Of a stretch of DNA of 64,000 bases, positions 17,011 to 25,464 are shown in pieces. The position numbers were made by a program, and so were the translations under genes. Source of the DNA: Coriobacteriaceae bacterium (GTDB lineage: Bacteria > Actinomycetota > Coriobacteriia > Coriobacteriales > Coriobacteriaceae); the NCBI GenBank assembly GCA_902363125.1, contig CABIZD010000003.1, positions 62,001 to 126,000 of the forward strand. Reading direction: 5' to 3'. The number at the start of each line of letters is the position of its first letter. Position 1 is the stretch's first letter. The notes below the pieces were generated by a model. That model saw only the letters and a list, made by a program, of their open reading frames with translations, ran no database searches and had not been told where the DNA came from.

Positions 17011-17908
17011 TGTAAAGAAACGTGGTGGATTGGGACGTGGACTCAATGCTTTGGTCTCAGAGGCCGAGTATGAGACCGGTGGTTCGGCTGTATCGGGTTC
17101 AAATGTCGCATCTGAAACAAAACTACCTATTGAGGATATCGTTCCCAACCCTAATCAGCCGCGAATTCACTTTAACAAAACTGAACTTCGTGAGTTGAGC
17201 GAGTCAATCCAAGAACATGGCGTCTTGCAGCCGCTTTTGGTTCGCAAGCATGGAAACGGCTATGAGATCATCGCTGGTGAGCGTCGTTATCAGGCGTCAA
17301 AGCTTGCTGGTCTTGAGGAGCTGCCTGTCATCATTAAAGATGTTAATGATGAAGAGATGCTGGCTCTTGCTCTTATCGAAAACCTTCAGCGTTCTGATCT
17401 GAATCCCGTCGAAGAGGCTAAGGGTTATCGCCAGCTCATCGACGCCAGCGGTATGACCCAGGAGGCATTGTCGAAGGCGGTAAGCAAGTCACGCTCTGCA
17501 ATTACAAACTCGCTGCGTCTTCTCGATCTCCCCGAAGTAGTTCAGCAGATGATTTTTGAGGGCAAACTTACTGCTGGTCATGCACGTGCAATTCTTGCGG
17601 TTCCCTATGAGGATGCTCGAATTCGACTTGCAGAGAAAGTTGTTGCAGAGGGTCTTTCCGTAAGAGCGACAGAAAATCTTGCTCCGTTGTTTTCTGCCGG
17701 AGAGACACCTAAGACTCCGAGGCCTGCAACGCCTCAGTCTTTTAAAAAGGCTGCCCGTGTGCTTCGTCAGTTTTTTAATACCAACGTGCGTGTGAAGAGC
17801 TCGCGTGGAAAGAATAAGATTGAGATTGAGTTTAAAGACGAGGAAGAGCTCTCTCGTATTCTTGGCGAAATGATTCAGTTCGATCAAGGAGGCCAAGATG
17901 AGGAATAA
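17003..17908 (+). CDS. parB: Chromosome partitioning protein ParB (Spo0J)
   Basis: A 301-residue CTPase and DNA-binding protein. The N-terminal domain has the CTP-binding motif AGERRYQASKLAGL near 91-104 and LIENLQRSDLNPVEEA. The central helix-turn-helix reads SKAVSKSRSAITNSLRLLDLP, whose residues 155-175 should read parS. A C-terminal dimer domain begins after an unstructured region rich in Thr and Pro (about 235-250). The GTG start overlaps parA. The last codons overlap the next small gene by 11 bp. Confidence 0.95.
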   Translation: MPSVKKRGGLGRGLNALVSEAEYETGGSAVSGSNVASETKLPIEDIVPNPNQPRIHFNKTELRELSESIQEHGVLQPLLVRKHGNGYEIIAGERRYQASKLAGLEELPVIIKDVNDEEMLALALIENLQRSDLNPVEEAKGYRQLIDASGMTQEALSKAVSKSRSAITNSLRLLDLPEVVQQMIFEGKLTAGHARAILAVPYEDARIRLAEKVVAEGLSVRATENLAPLFSAGETPKTPRPATPQSFKKAARVLRQFFNTNVRVKSSRGKNKIEIEFKDEEELSRILGEMIQFDQGGQDEE

Positions 17909-18152
17909 GATTTTAACAGCGATTGCATTGGTGACGACTGTCGCGGCTGGTACCTTTGCTGGCTATAAGATCGCGACAGACGATGAACTTCGAGGTCGTT
18001 TGCTTCGTGGCGCGCAAGATATCGTCGATACTTCCAAAAAGAAAATGGATGTTATGACGGAAGATGTTGCCATGCGTACTGCTCAGGTAACGAAGAATCC
18101 CAAGATTAATCAAGGTTGGGTTAGCAACCAATGGGAAAATGTAGGCTATTAG
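17898..18152 (+). CDS. Small membrane-anchored protein coupled to parB (YtxH-like)
   Basis: An 84-residue protein with one N-terminal hydrophobic segment (about 5-24, ending in GYKIA) followed by a charged helical part with many Lys, Asp and Thr. The layout resembles YtxH-type proteins but I cannot assign it firmly. The ATG lies inside the last codons of parB, so it is translated together with it. A function in anchoring the segregation machinery to the membrane is possible only as a guess from position. Confidence 0.75.
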   Translation: MRNKILTAIALVTTVAAGTFAGYKIATDDELRGRLLRGAQDIVDTSKKKMDVMTEDVAMRTAQVTKNPKINQGWVSNQWENVGY

Positions 18153-18180
18153 GTACCTAACAATTACTCAGCATATATTG

Positions 18181-18222
18181 AGGGGTCCTTGTCCGGTTCA
18201 CGAGACAAGGACCCCTTATTTT
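18181..18222 (+). terminator. Terminator after the parAB operon
   Basis: A perfect 12-bp stem (arms 18182-18193 and 18204-18215, GGGGTCCTTGTC) with a 10-nt loop is followed by TTATTTT. Confidence 0.88.
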
Positions 18223-18277
18223 GGCCGTAAAAAATGGGACAGGTAGCAGCTGATTCAAAATAAAGGTCAATAAATGA

Positions 18278-18314
18278 AACGACCCCGGTTGCATATTCTG
18301 TAACCGGGGTCGTT
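18278..18314 (-). terminator. Terminator after rlmN
   Basis: A perfect 13-bp stem (AACGACCCCGGTT, arms 18278-18290 and 18302-18314). On the minus strand it is followed by TTTCATTTATT. It ends rlmN transcription and faces the parAB terminator. Confidence 0.8.
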
Positions 18315-18317
18315 CGA

Positions 18318-18333
18318 TGTTTCACATGAAACG
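18318..18333. other. parS-like site, 2 mismatches
   Basis: TGTTTCACATGAAACG differs from perfect parS at two of 16 positions. It lies between the rlmN terminator and the rlmN stop, outside any gene, about 2.2 kb from the main sites. Confidence 0.5.
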
Positions 18334-18351
18334 TTTTGGGGTGCGACTCCC

Positions 18352-19404
18352 CTATGCGTTCTTCTGAACTTTGAAGCGCTGCTTCAGTTGTCCGCAAGCG
18401 GCGTCAATATCGTTACCACGGGAGTTACGAATCGTGGTCTCGATGCCACGGGACTCAAGACGACGCTGAAGATCCTCAACCTTATGAATCGGCGACGGCT
18501 TGAGCGGGCTGCCCTCGATGTCGTTAAGCTGAATCAGGTTAACGTGGCACAGCGTTCCCTCGCAGAAGTCGCAGAGCGCCTGCATCTCGGGATTCGTATC
18601 GTTAACGCCTTCGATCATGGCATACTCATAGGTCGGGCGGCGGCCAGTCTTCTCGGTGTAGAGCTGAAGCGCCTCGTGAAGGCGAAGCAGCGTGTACTTC
18701 TTAACACCGGGCATGAGCTTATTGCGCGTCGACTGAATGGCGGAATGCAGAGAAACGGCAAGCGTGAACTGCTCGGGGATATCGGCAAATTTGCGAATAC
18801 CGGGAATAACGCCGCTGGTGGAGACGGTGAGGTGACGAGCACCGATACCAATGCCATCGGGGTCGTTGAGGATTCGCAGCGCCTTGAGAACCTCATCGTA
18901 AATGGCAAACGGCTCGCCCTGGCCCATGAAGACAACGCTTGTTGCACGTTCGCCAAAATCATTCGAGACATGCAACACCTGGTCGACGATCTCTTGAGCG
19001 GTCAGAGAGCGCTTGAGGCCGTTGAGACCGGTAGCGCAAAAAGCACAGCCCATGCCACAGCCAGCCTGAGTAGAAACACAGACGGAGAGTTTATTGCGAC
19101 GAGGCATACCGACAGTCTCGACGGAAATGCCGTCGTGGTACTCGAGCAGATACTTGCGCGAGCCGTCTTTGGAAACCTGCTTGATAAGCTCCGTCGGCGT
19201 GTCAAAGGCAAAAGCCTCTTTAAGCTGCTCGCGGAAGGCCTTGGGAAGGTTGGTCATATCGTCAAACGAACAAACGTTCTTCTCAAAGACCCATTCGATG
19301 AGCTGTTTCGCGCGGAAGGCGGGCTGGCCAAGTTCTGCCACGAGCTCGCGAATATCGTTTTGGCTCAAGTCGCGAATGTCCTGAGATTTAGTCCTGGGAT
19401 TCAT
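18352..19404 (-). CDS. rlmN: 23S rRNA (adenine2503-C2) methyltransferase RlmN
   Basis: A 350-residue radical-SAM enzyme that methylates A2503 of 23S rRNA and also tRNA. The cluster cysteines are in CGMGCAFC (Cys116, Cys120, Cys123). The C-terminal methyl-carrying cysteine lies in DIDAACGQL near 338. The ATG at 19404 follows a GAAAGG-type site. It is transcribed away from ddl, with a shared upstream region of 85 bp. Confidence 0.96.
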   Translation of the reverse strand: MNPRTKSQDIRDLSQNDIRELVAELGQPAFRAKQLIEWVFEKNVCSFDDMTNLPKAFREQLKEAFAFDTPTELIKQVSKDGSRKYLLEYHDGISVETVGMPRRNKLSVCVSTQAGCGMGCAFCATGLNGLKRSLTAQEIVDQVLHVSNDFGERATSVVFMGQGEPFAIYDEVLKALRILNDPDGIGIGARHLTVSTSGVIPGIRKFADIPEQFTLAVSLHSAIQSTRNKLMPGVKKYTLLRLHEALQLYTEKTGRRPTYEYAMIEGVNDTNPEMQALCDFCEGTLCHVNLIQLNDIEGSPLKPSPIHKVEDLQRRLESRGIETTIRNSRGNDIDAACGQLKQRFKVQKNA

Positions 19405-19419
19405 GGAAGCCTTTCGATT

Positions 19420-19449
19420 TTGGGGAAACGTAGAGGGTATCGCTACAAT
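19420..19449 (+). promoter_or_regulatory. ddl promoter
   Basis: TTGGGG (19420-19425) and TACAAT (19444-19449) are separated by 18 bp. The -10 element lies 40 bp before the ddl ATG. Confidence 0.6.
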
Positions 19450-19489
19450 ATGGTATCAGCTGCAGAAATTATAGAGGAGGAGTCTGCCC

Positions 19490-20455
19490 ATGCCGGGTAA
19501 AAGCCTAGAGAACATGCACGTAGCGGTCTTGGCGGGCGGTCATTCCGCCGAGCGCGAGATCTCGCTCAATTCGGGAAAGAACGTCGTGGTGGCCTTGAAG
19601 GAGGCCGGCTACACCTCGGTGGAGCTGCTCGACACGGCCGCTGATGACTTTATGGTAACCATGGCGACTGGCGGTTTCGATGTGGCGTTTATCGCCATGC
19701 ACGGTGCCGGCGGCGAGGATGGTGCCATGCAGGGTGCCATGGAGACCCTGGGTATCCCCTACACGGCGTCGGGTGTGCTCGCGAGCGCCTGCGGTGCCGA
19801 CAAGGAGGTCTCGAAGCTCCTATACGCTAAGGCGGGCATTCCCATTGCCCCCGGCCTGGCGCTCGAAGTGGGCGATGAAGTCGATATCGATCATATCGTC
19901 GAGGTTTGTGGCGAGCGCTGCTTTGTGAAGCCGGCCGTAAACGGTTCCAGCTATGGCATTTCCCTGGTCCATGAGCCCTCCGAGCTTCCCGCGGCAATCG
20001 CCAAGGCGTTTGAGTACGGCGACAAAGTGCTGGTCGAGAAGTGCATCGAGGGTACCGAGATCACCGTCGGCGTATACGGCGAAGATGACGTGCGCGCTCT
20101 GCCGATTGTCGAGATTCGTAAGCCCGAGGACTGCGAGTTCTACGATCTGGACGTGAAGTATGTCGACCCTACGGACATCCATCGCATTCCGGCGCAGATT
20201 TCACCCGAGAATTACGCTCGTGCCCAGGAGCTTGCCTGTGCTGCTCACAAGGCCCTCGGTTGCCTGGGTATCTCGCGCAGCGACTTTATCGTGAGTGAGG
20301 ACGGCCCCGTTATCCTCGAGACCAATACCATTCCCGGCATGACCGATACGTCGCTGTATCCGGACGAGATCCGCCACACCGACGACATGACGTTCCCGCA
20401 GGTCTGTGACAGCCTGATCCGTATGGGCCTTCGTCGAGCGGGCATTGCATGCTAA
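19490..20455 (+). CDS. ddl: D-alanine--D-alanine ligase
   Basis: A 321-residue ATP-grasp enzyme that makes the D-Ala-D-Ala end of peptidoglycan precursors. Motifs are VLAGGHSAEREISLNSG near 9-25, CFVKPAVNGSSYGI in the ATP site, and DFIVSEDGPVILETNTIPGMT at the metal site, where Glu and Asn are the expected ligands (quoted only as key residues: Asp, Glu, Asn). The ATG follows GAGGAGG. The last bases overlap the next gene by 7 bp, so ddl and the helicase gene are one operon. Confidence 0.96.
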   Translation: MPGKSLENMHVAVLAGGHSAEREISLNSGKNVVVALKEAGYTSVELLDTAADDFMVTMATGGFDVAFIAMHGAGGEDGAMQGAMETLGIPYTASGVLASACGADKEVSKLLYAKAGIPIAPGLALEVGDEVDIDHIVEVCGERCFVKPAVNGSSYGISLVHEPSELPAAIAKAFEYGDKVLVEKCIEGTEITVGVYGEDDVRALPIVEIRKPEDCEFYDLDVKYVDPTDIHRIPAQISPENYARAQELACAAHKALGCLGISRSDFIVSEDGPVILETNTIPGMTDTSLYPDEIRHTDDMTFPQVCDSLIRMGLRRAGIAC

Positions 20456-23343
20456 TCGAGGACGCGGTTTCGTCAGGAACGCCGCAGTTTGTCATCGACT
20501 CCTATGCCACGATTGCCGAACGCGCCAAAACGCAGTCCTTCGGCCTTATCGAGGAAGATGTAATTGTCCTCGATACCGAGACCACAGGTCTTTCGGTGCA
20601 GGACAACGAGCTGATCGAGATCTCGGCGGCCCGTCTTTCGGGCCGCGAGATCGTCGACCGCTTCGATACCTTCGTGCATCCCAAGCAGCTGATTCCCGCC
20701 GAGATTACCGAGCTCACGAGCATTACAAATGCCGATGTGGCAGATGCCCCGTCGGCCGTTGAGGCCGTAGCCGCTCTCACCGATTTTGTCGGTGGTTGCC
20801 CGGTAATCGCACATAACGCCACGTTCGACCGCTCGTTTATCGAGTCGGTCAAAGGCGGCGTCAACGTGAGCGATATTTGGATCGATTCGCTGGCGCTGTC
20901 GCGCATCGCGCTTCCGCGCCTGGCCTCGCACAAGCTGTCTTTTATGGCCGATCTGTTTGGCTGTGACTCGGTATCACACCGTGCCAATGCCGACGTCGAC
21001 GCCCTGTGTGGCGTATGGCGCGTGTTACTCGTGGCGCTCACCGACTTGCCCCAGGGCCTCATGGCGCGCCTAGCCGACATGCATCCGGACGTGCCTTGGT
21101 CCTATCGTCCTATCTTCTCGTTCTTGGCGGGGCAGAACCCTGGTTCTATTTTCTCTCTCAGCGCCGCTCGTGCTGACGTTCTCAAGGCCGATCGCGCCGA
21201 CGATCGGGTGGACGCCGACGAACTGCCGGTCCTCAAGATGCCGAGTCGTGAGGAGATTGAGGCAGACTATGCGCCAGGTGGCCTGGTCAATCGCATGTAC
21301 CCCACCTACGAGCCGCGTGATGAGCAGATCGCGATGGCGCTCGAGGTCCGCGATGCGCTGGTCACGGGCACTCATCGTGTAATTGAGGCGGGTACGGGCG
21401 TCGGCAAATCGATGGCCTATCTGGTGCCTTTTGCCGAGGCAGCACGCCGTAACAACATCACGGTTGGTATTGCGACCAAATCGAACAATCTTGCCGACCA
21501 GCTCATGTACCATGAGCTGCCAAAACTTGCCGAGCAACTGGACGGTGGCCTGTCATTTTGCGCTCTCAAGGGCTATGACCACTATCCGTGCCTGCGCAAG
21601 CTTGAGCGCATGAGCCGCGGCCAGGTCGAGATTACCACCAAGCGCGATCCGGCGGACACGCTCACGGCGGTCGCGGTCATTATGGCGTACGTCTGCCAAT
21701 CAGCCGATGGCGACCTCGACTCACTTGGCATTCGGTGGCGCAGCGTCAACCGCCCCGACTTTACGACAGCCTCGCGCGAGTGTGCTCGTCGCCTCTGCCC
21801 GTTTTTCCCTGATAAATGTTTGGTCCACGGCGCTCGCCGTCGTGCGGCGCATGCCGACGTGGTGGTCACCAACCATTCCCTGCTGTTCCGCAATGTTGCG
21901 GCCGAGGGCAGGATTTTACCTCCGATTCGTCATTGGGTAATCGACGAGGCCCATTCCATCGAGCGCGAGGCGCGCCGTCAGTGGGCGCGCGTGGTGTCGG
22001 CGGACGAATCACGCGTTCTGTTTGAGCGCCTGGGCGGCTCGACCACCGGCGCGCTAAGCCAGGTTTCCCGTGATTTGGCAACCTCCGAGGGCTCTACGCT
22101 CTATCTGGGCCTTACTGCCAAGGCGACGTCGACGGTTGCGCGCGCGAGCATGGCAATCGCCGACGTGTTCGATGGCGTTCGCGAGCTCGGCCGCCGTGCC
22201 CGTGGGGGTTATGACAATGCCAATCTATGGATTGGCCCCGAGCTGCGCGAATCTGACGACTGGCATGATTTCTTACAGTCGGCCTACACTGCCATCGACG
22301 CATTGGAACAAGCTGACAAGAGCGTCGACGCGCTGGTGCAGGCCGTCGCCGCCGACAAGCCCGAGGTTGTTGTCGACCTGGGCGATATCTCGCGCCGCCT
22401 GCACGAGCTGGTCGAGAACCTCAAACTCATCATCGACGGCACCGATGAACACTACGTGTATTCGCTGCAGGTCAATCGCAGGTTGCGTGCCGGCGGAGAG
22501 TCAATGACCGCAGAGCGCATCGACATTGGCGAGGCCTTGGCAACCGAGTGGCTGCCCGAGGTTCACACGGCTATCTTTGCCTCGGCGACCATGACGGTGT
22601 CCAAAAGCTTTGAACACTTTAACCACGCGGTCGGCCTCGATCGCATCGGTGCTTCAACATCTTCATCGCTGCACTTGGACTCGAGCTACGACTTCGATTC
22701 GAACATGGCTGTAGTCGTTGCGGGCGATATCCCCGATCCGCGCGATCGCGAGAGCTATCTTACGGCGCTCGAGCGCGTGCTGGTCGACGCCCATCTTGCC
22801 ATGGGCGGATCGGTGCTCACGCTGTTCACCAATCGGCGCGACATGGAAGACCTGTACACCCGCGTTGAGCCCAAGATGGCCCGTGCGGGTCTGGAACTCA
22901 ACTGCCAGCAGCGCAACTCATTTCCTCGTCGCCTGCGCGACCGGTTTATCAACGAGCCGACCTCGTCGCTTTTTGCGCTTAAGGCCTTCTGGGAGGGATT
23001 CGACGCCAGCGGCGAGACGCTGCGCTGCGTCATCATTCCCAAGCTGCCGTTCTCGAGCCCCATGGACCCGCTCTCGTGCGAGCGCAACTTGCGCGAAGAC
23101 CGCGCTTGGGCGCGCTATTCGCTGCCCGAGGCGGTGCTCGAGGTCAAGCAGGCGGCCGGCCGCCTTATCCGCTCGTCGACCGATTGCGGCGTGCTGATTC
23201 TGGCCGACCCGCGCCTGGTGACGAAGGGCTACGGAAAGAAGTTCTTAACGTCGCTGCCCACGAGCTCCTACCAGCGCATCGAATCGGCGCAGATCGGGCA
23301 CTATCTGCAACTGTGGCGCGCACGCCACGAGCGGCGGCGCTAA
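20449..23343 (+). CDS. dinG: DnaQ-like exonuclease fused to DinG-family helicase
   Basis: A 964-residue fusion. The N-terminal DEDDh exonuclease has DTETTGL (Asp42, Glu44), AHNATFDRSF and HRANADVDAL. The helicase half has Walker A EAGTGVGKSMAY near 313-324, DEAH in IDEAHSIE near 498, and four cysteines at about 380-457 (CLRK and CARRLCPFFPDKC) that fit the DinG/XPD iron-sulfur site. The same fusion occurs in Firmicutes DinG, where the exonuclease can be active on single strands. It overlaps ddl at its start, and its stop codon overlaps the stop of the convergent WYL gene by a few bases. Confidence 0.93.
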   Translation: MLIEDAVSSGTPQFVIDSYATIAERAKTQSFGLIEEDVIVLDTETTGLSVQDNELIEISAARLSGREIVDRFDTFVHPKQLIPAEITELTSITNADVADAPSAVEAVAALTDFVGGCPVIAHNATFDRSFIESVKGGVNVSDIWIDSLALSRIALPRLASHKLSFMADLFGCDSVSHRANADVDALCGVWRVLLVALTDLPQGLMARLADMHPDVPWSYRPIFSFLAGQNPGSIFSLSAARADVLKADRADDRVDADELPVLKMPSREEIEADYAPGGLVNRMYPTYEPRDEQIAMALEVRDALVTGTHRVIEAGTGVGKSMAYLVPFAEAARRNNITVGIATKSNNLADQLMYHELPKLAEQLDGGLSFCALKGYDHYPCLRKLERMSRGQVEITTKRDPADTLTAVAVIMAYVCQSADGDLDSLGIRWRSVNRPDFTTASRECARRLCPFFPDKCLVHGARRRAAHADVVVTNHSLLFRNVAAEGRILPPIRHWVIDEAHSIEREARRQWARVVSADESRVLFERLGGSTTGALSQVSRDLATSEGSTLYLGLTAKATSTVARASMAIADVFDGVRELGRRARGGYDNANLWIGPELRESDDWHDFLQSAYTAIDALEQADKSVDALVQAVAADKPEVVVDLGDISRRLHELVENLKLIIDGTDEHYVYSLQVNRRLRAGGESMTAERIDIGEALATEWLPEVHTAIFASATMTVSKSFEHFNHAVGLDRIGASTSSSLHLDSSYDFDSNMAVVVAGDIPDPRDRESYLTALERVLVDAHLAMGGSVLTLFTNRRDMEDLYTRVEPKMARAGLELNCQQRNSFPRRLRDRFINEPTSSLFALKAFWEGFDASGETLRCVIIPKLPFSSPMDPLSCERNLREDRAWARYSLPEAVLEVKQAAGRLIRSSTDCGVLILADPRLVTKGYGKKFLTSLPTSSYQRIESAQIGHYLQLWRARHERRR

Positions 23344-24257
23344 AGCGGACAGACGAGGGTTTTTGCCATATCGCACAGACGCTTTGACAGGGCGGGGTCA
23401 TCCAAGATGCGGATGGCTCCGCCCGCTGCGATTATCTGGCTCAGTAGCCAACGCTCGGAGCCGTAATGCACGGTTACCGTTGCCGTGTCTGTCCCGCTGC
23501 GCTCGATTAGGGTGATGCCGGCCCAGTCCAGATGCTCCGCCATATCGAATGGCATCAGGAGCTTTGCGCTATGCTGCGTCCGGGCAAGGGAATCGTGGAG
23601 GGATGCGACGTCCGGTGCGTGAGACACGGCGGAGTCTTCCGTCAAGGTGAGTCCCTCGATTTTATCCATGCGATAGGTGCGCTGCTCATCGACTGCGATG
23701 TCCCAGGCAATCAAGTATGTTTGGTCGCCGTTTGCCGTAATGCGCAAGGGGTCGACCAGACGCTCGCGTGGCCGTGCATCGTCCATCGAGCGATACGAGA
23801 TGCGGCAGCGAACGCCGTCCTGAATGGCGCAGCTCAGCTGCTGCCAGTGCGACCCGTGGTTGACGGTGTCAAAGACGCGCTGGTTATAGCCGAGCTCTTC
23901 GGGTAGAAGAGCATGCCGAATCCGGGCTGCCGTCTGTGGCTCGATCCCCAACGATTCAAGTTCGTGGTTGAGCACAGCGCCCTCGGCGGCACTCAGGCGC
24001 AACGGTAGAACACGCCCGGCGTCGCCGGTGAGGACCACACGCTCGCCGCGGCATTCGCAGATGATGCGCGCGCCCGATTCTCGGTCCGCGAGCGTCGAGA
24101 CGATCTCGAGAATCTCGTCGAGCGACACCCCTGTGATGTCAAAGCGGCTGCAAATCTCGGCTCGTGTCATGCCGCTCTCGCCGGCGGCGTAGAGGGCCTC
24201 CATGATGTCGATGGCACGCGAGAGTCTCTGCTCGCTGGTGAGTTTACGCACGGGCAT
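23340..24257 (-). CDS. WYL-domain transcriptional regulator (second of a pair)
   Basis: About 305 residues. An N-terminal winged helix (VRKLTSEQRLSRAIDIMEAL then MTRAEICSRFDITGVSLDEI) is followed by a WYL domain (CRISYRSMDDARPRERLVDPLRI with YLIAWD in place of the WYL triad) and a WCX-like end. I chose ATG at 24257, preceded by AAAGGAC, rather than 24278. It overlaps the upstream WYL gene by 14 bp. Paired WYL regulators in actinobacteria (PafB-PafC) switch on DNA-damage genes; that equivalence is inferred from the tandem layout. Confidence 0.85.
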   Translation of the reverse strand: MPVRKLTSEQRLSRAIDIMEALYAAGESGMTRAEICSRFDITGVSLDEILEIVSTLADRESGARIICECRGERVVLTGDAGRVLPLRLSAAEGAVLNHELESLGIEPQTAARIRHALLPEELGYNQRVFDTVNHGSHWQQLSCAIQDGVRCRISYRSMDDARPRERLVDPLRITANGDQTYLIAWDIAVDEQRTYRMDKIEGLTLTEDSAVSHAPDVASLHDSLARTQHSAKLLMPFDMAEHLDWAGITLIERSGTDTATVTVHYGSERWLLSQIIAAGGAIRILDDPALSKRLCDMAKTLVCPL

Positions 24258-25266
24258 GCTCGTGCACCGTCCTTTCAATGAGGCGGTTCCACGCCTGCTT
24301 GAGCGATTTGGGGGCCACGGGCCTCATGCCGTCCACGGCGTGGGCCATGCAAAATGAGGCGGCGGCTTCAAGGTCACGCACGTCAACGGTCCAGGCCCAT
24401 CCCACATCGGTGTGTGCGAGCTCACCTCGCCCGCGCGTGAGGCCGTTGATCATATCGATCTGCGTCTGAGGGGCGAACGAGAACGTGGCTGCAACGGGCG
24501 GTCGGTCGGCAAAATCGAATTCAAAGAACAGATAGTCGTTGAGATTGAAGTCCGCAGGGATGGCGTAGGCCTTCGAAGGACGCCAAGCGCGAACGATACG
24601 GTCGCAGCGGAATGTCCTGATGCCGTCGGTGACATTGTCGAGGCCGCAGAAGTACGCCACGCCCTCGCGTTCGAACATGCCGTAGACGCAGACGGTACGT
24701 TCTTTCTGCTCGCCGCGTCCGTTCTGATATAAAAATCGCAGCGCGCATCGCTCGGCAAAGGCGCTCCATACCGCATCGACGGTGGGAGAGCGGCGGATTG
24801 GTGCTTCGTCCACCGTCGTCCTACCGGTGAGATAGGCAATCTTGGAGCGAATATCGGCAAGCGGTGCGGCAAAAGTGGATGAGCCGGCCGCTAGTGTCTG
24901 GTCGATGGCGTTGAGCAGGATATCGGCGTCGTCTGCGGTGATGAGGCCGCCTGCTGCAAAGGTGTGCTCGCGGTCGATTGTCCACGAGCTTTCCTCGGTC
25001 TCCTGTGCACCGGCGGGGCGAACCTCCTTGATTAAGATGCCACGCTCGAGCAGTTTGTCACGATCGCGCCGAAACTTGCGCTTATCCGAGTCGATGTTGC
25101 CCGAGTCATATCCCAGGTCAGAATCCAAGACGATCTGCTCGGTCGTCAGCGGTTCGGGGGAGCTGTTGAGCACAAAGAAAAGATTGAGGATGCGCTGAGC
25201 CGTTTTATCGAAACTGGGCTCCGAATTCCCCTTTTTAATTGTCGCGGTCGGGTCGCTTGCCGTCAT
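24244..25266 (-). CDS. WYL-domain transcriptional regulator (first of a pair)
   Basis: 340 residues. The N-terminal HTH (DKTAQRILNLFFVLNSSPEPLTTEQI, residues about 18-45) and a charged recognition part (DKRKFRRDRDKLLERGI) precede a WYL domain (RCALRFLYQNGRGEQKERTV, with the Y of the triad in VAYFCGLD). The ATG lies behind GAGGAC. The two proteins may form a heterodimer like PafBC. The pair is convergent with the dinG gene and separated by about 200 bp from the divergent large membrane gene. Confidence 0.85.
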   Translation of the reverse strand: MTASDPTATIKKGNSEPSFDKTAQRILNLFFVLNSSPEPLTTEQIVLDSDLGYDSGNIDSDKRKFRRDRDKLLERGILIKEVRPAGAQETEESSWTIDREHTFAAGGLITADDADILLNAIDQTLAAGSSTFAAPLADIRSKIAYLTGRTTVDEAPIRRSPTVDAVWSAFAERCALRFLYQNGRGEQKERTVCVYGMFEREGVAYFCGLDNVTDGIRTFRCDRIVRAWRPSKAYAIPADFNLNDYLFFEFDFADRPPVAATFSFAPQTQIDMINGLTRGRGELAHTDVGWAWTVDVRDLEAAASFCMAHAVDGMRPVAPKSLKQAWNRLIERTVHEHARA

Positions 25267-25464
25267 AGAGTCCTCGCATGAGAAGGTGGTTTGCTGCCAT
25301 GATTTTAGTCCGATATGGAGATTAGGCTATATCCTTGTCCGCTCGGGGCGTTAAGATGGCCCGAATTCGGTCGTTTGCGCTTGCTCGGGGTATACTTTCG
25401 ACTATATACGGTTCTAATGTGCATGCATTGGGCCTATTTGTCGGATTATGGATGTGGAGCGCAC

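Noticed and set aside
18388..19500. A 370-codon plus-strand frame opposite rlmN
   Set aside because: rlmN is certain by its cysteine motif; this is its shadow.
23340..25266. WYL genes as part of a phage-defence island
   Set aside because: Neighbours are ddl, dinG and a membrane protein; no nuclease or defence effector is nearby.
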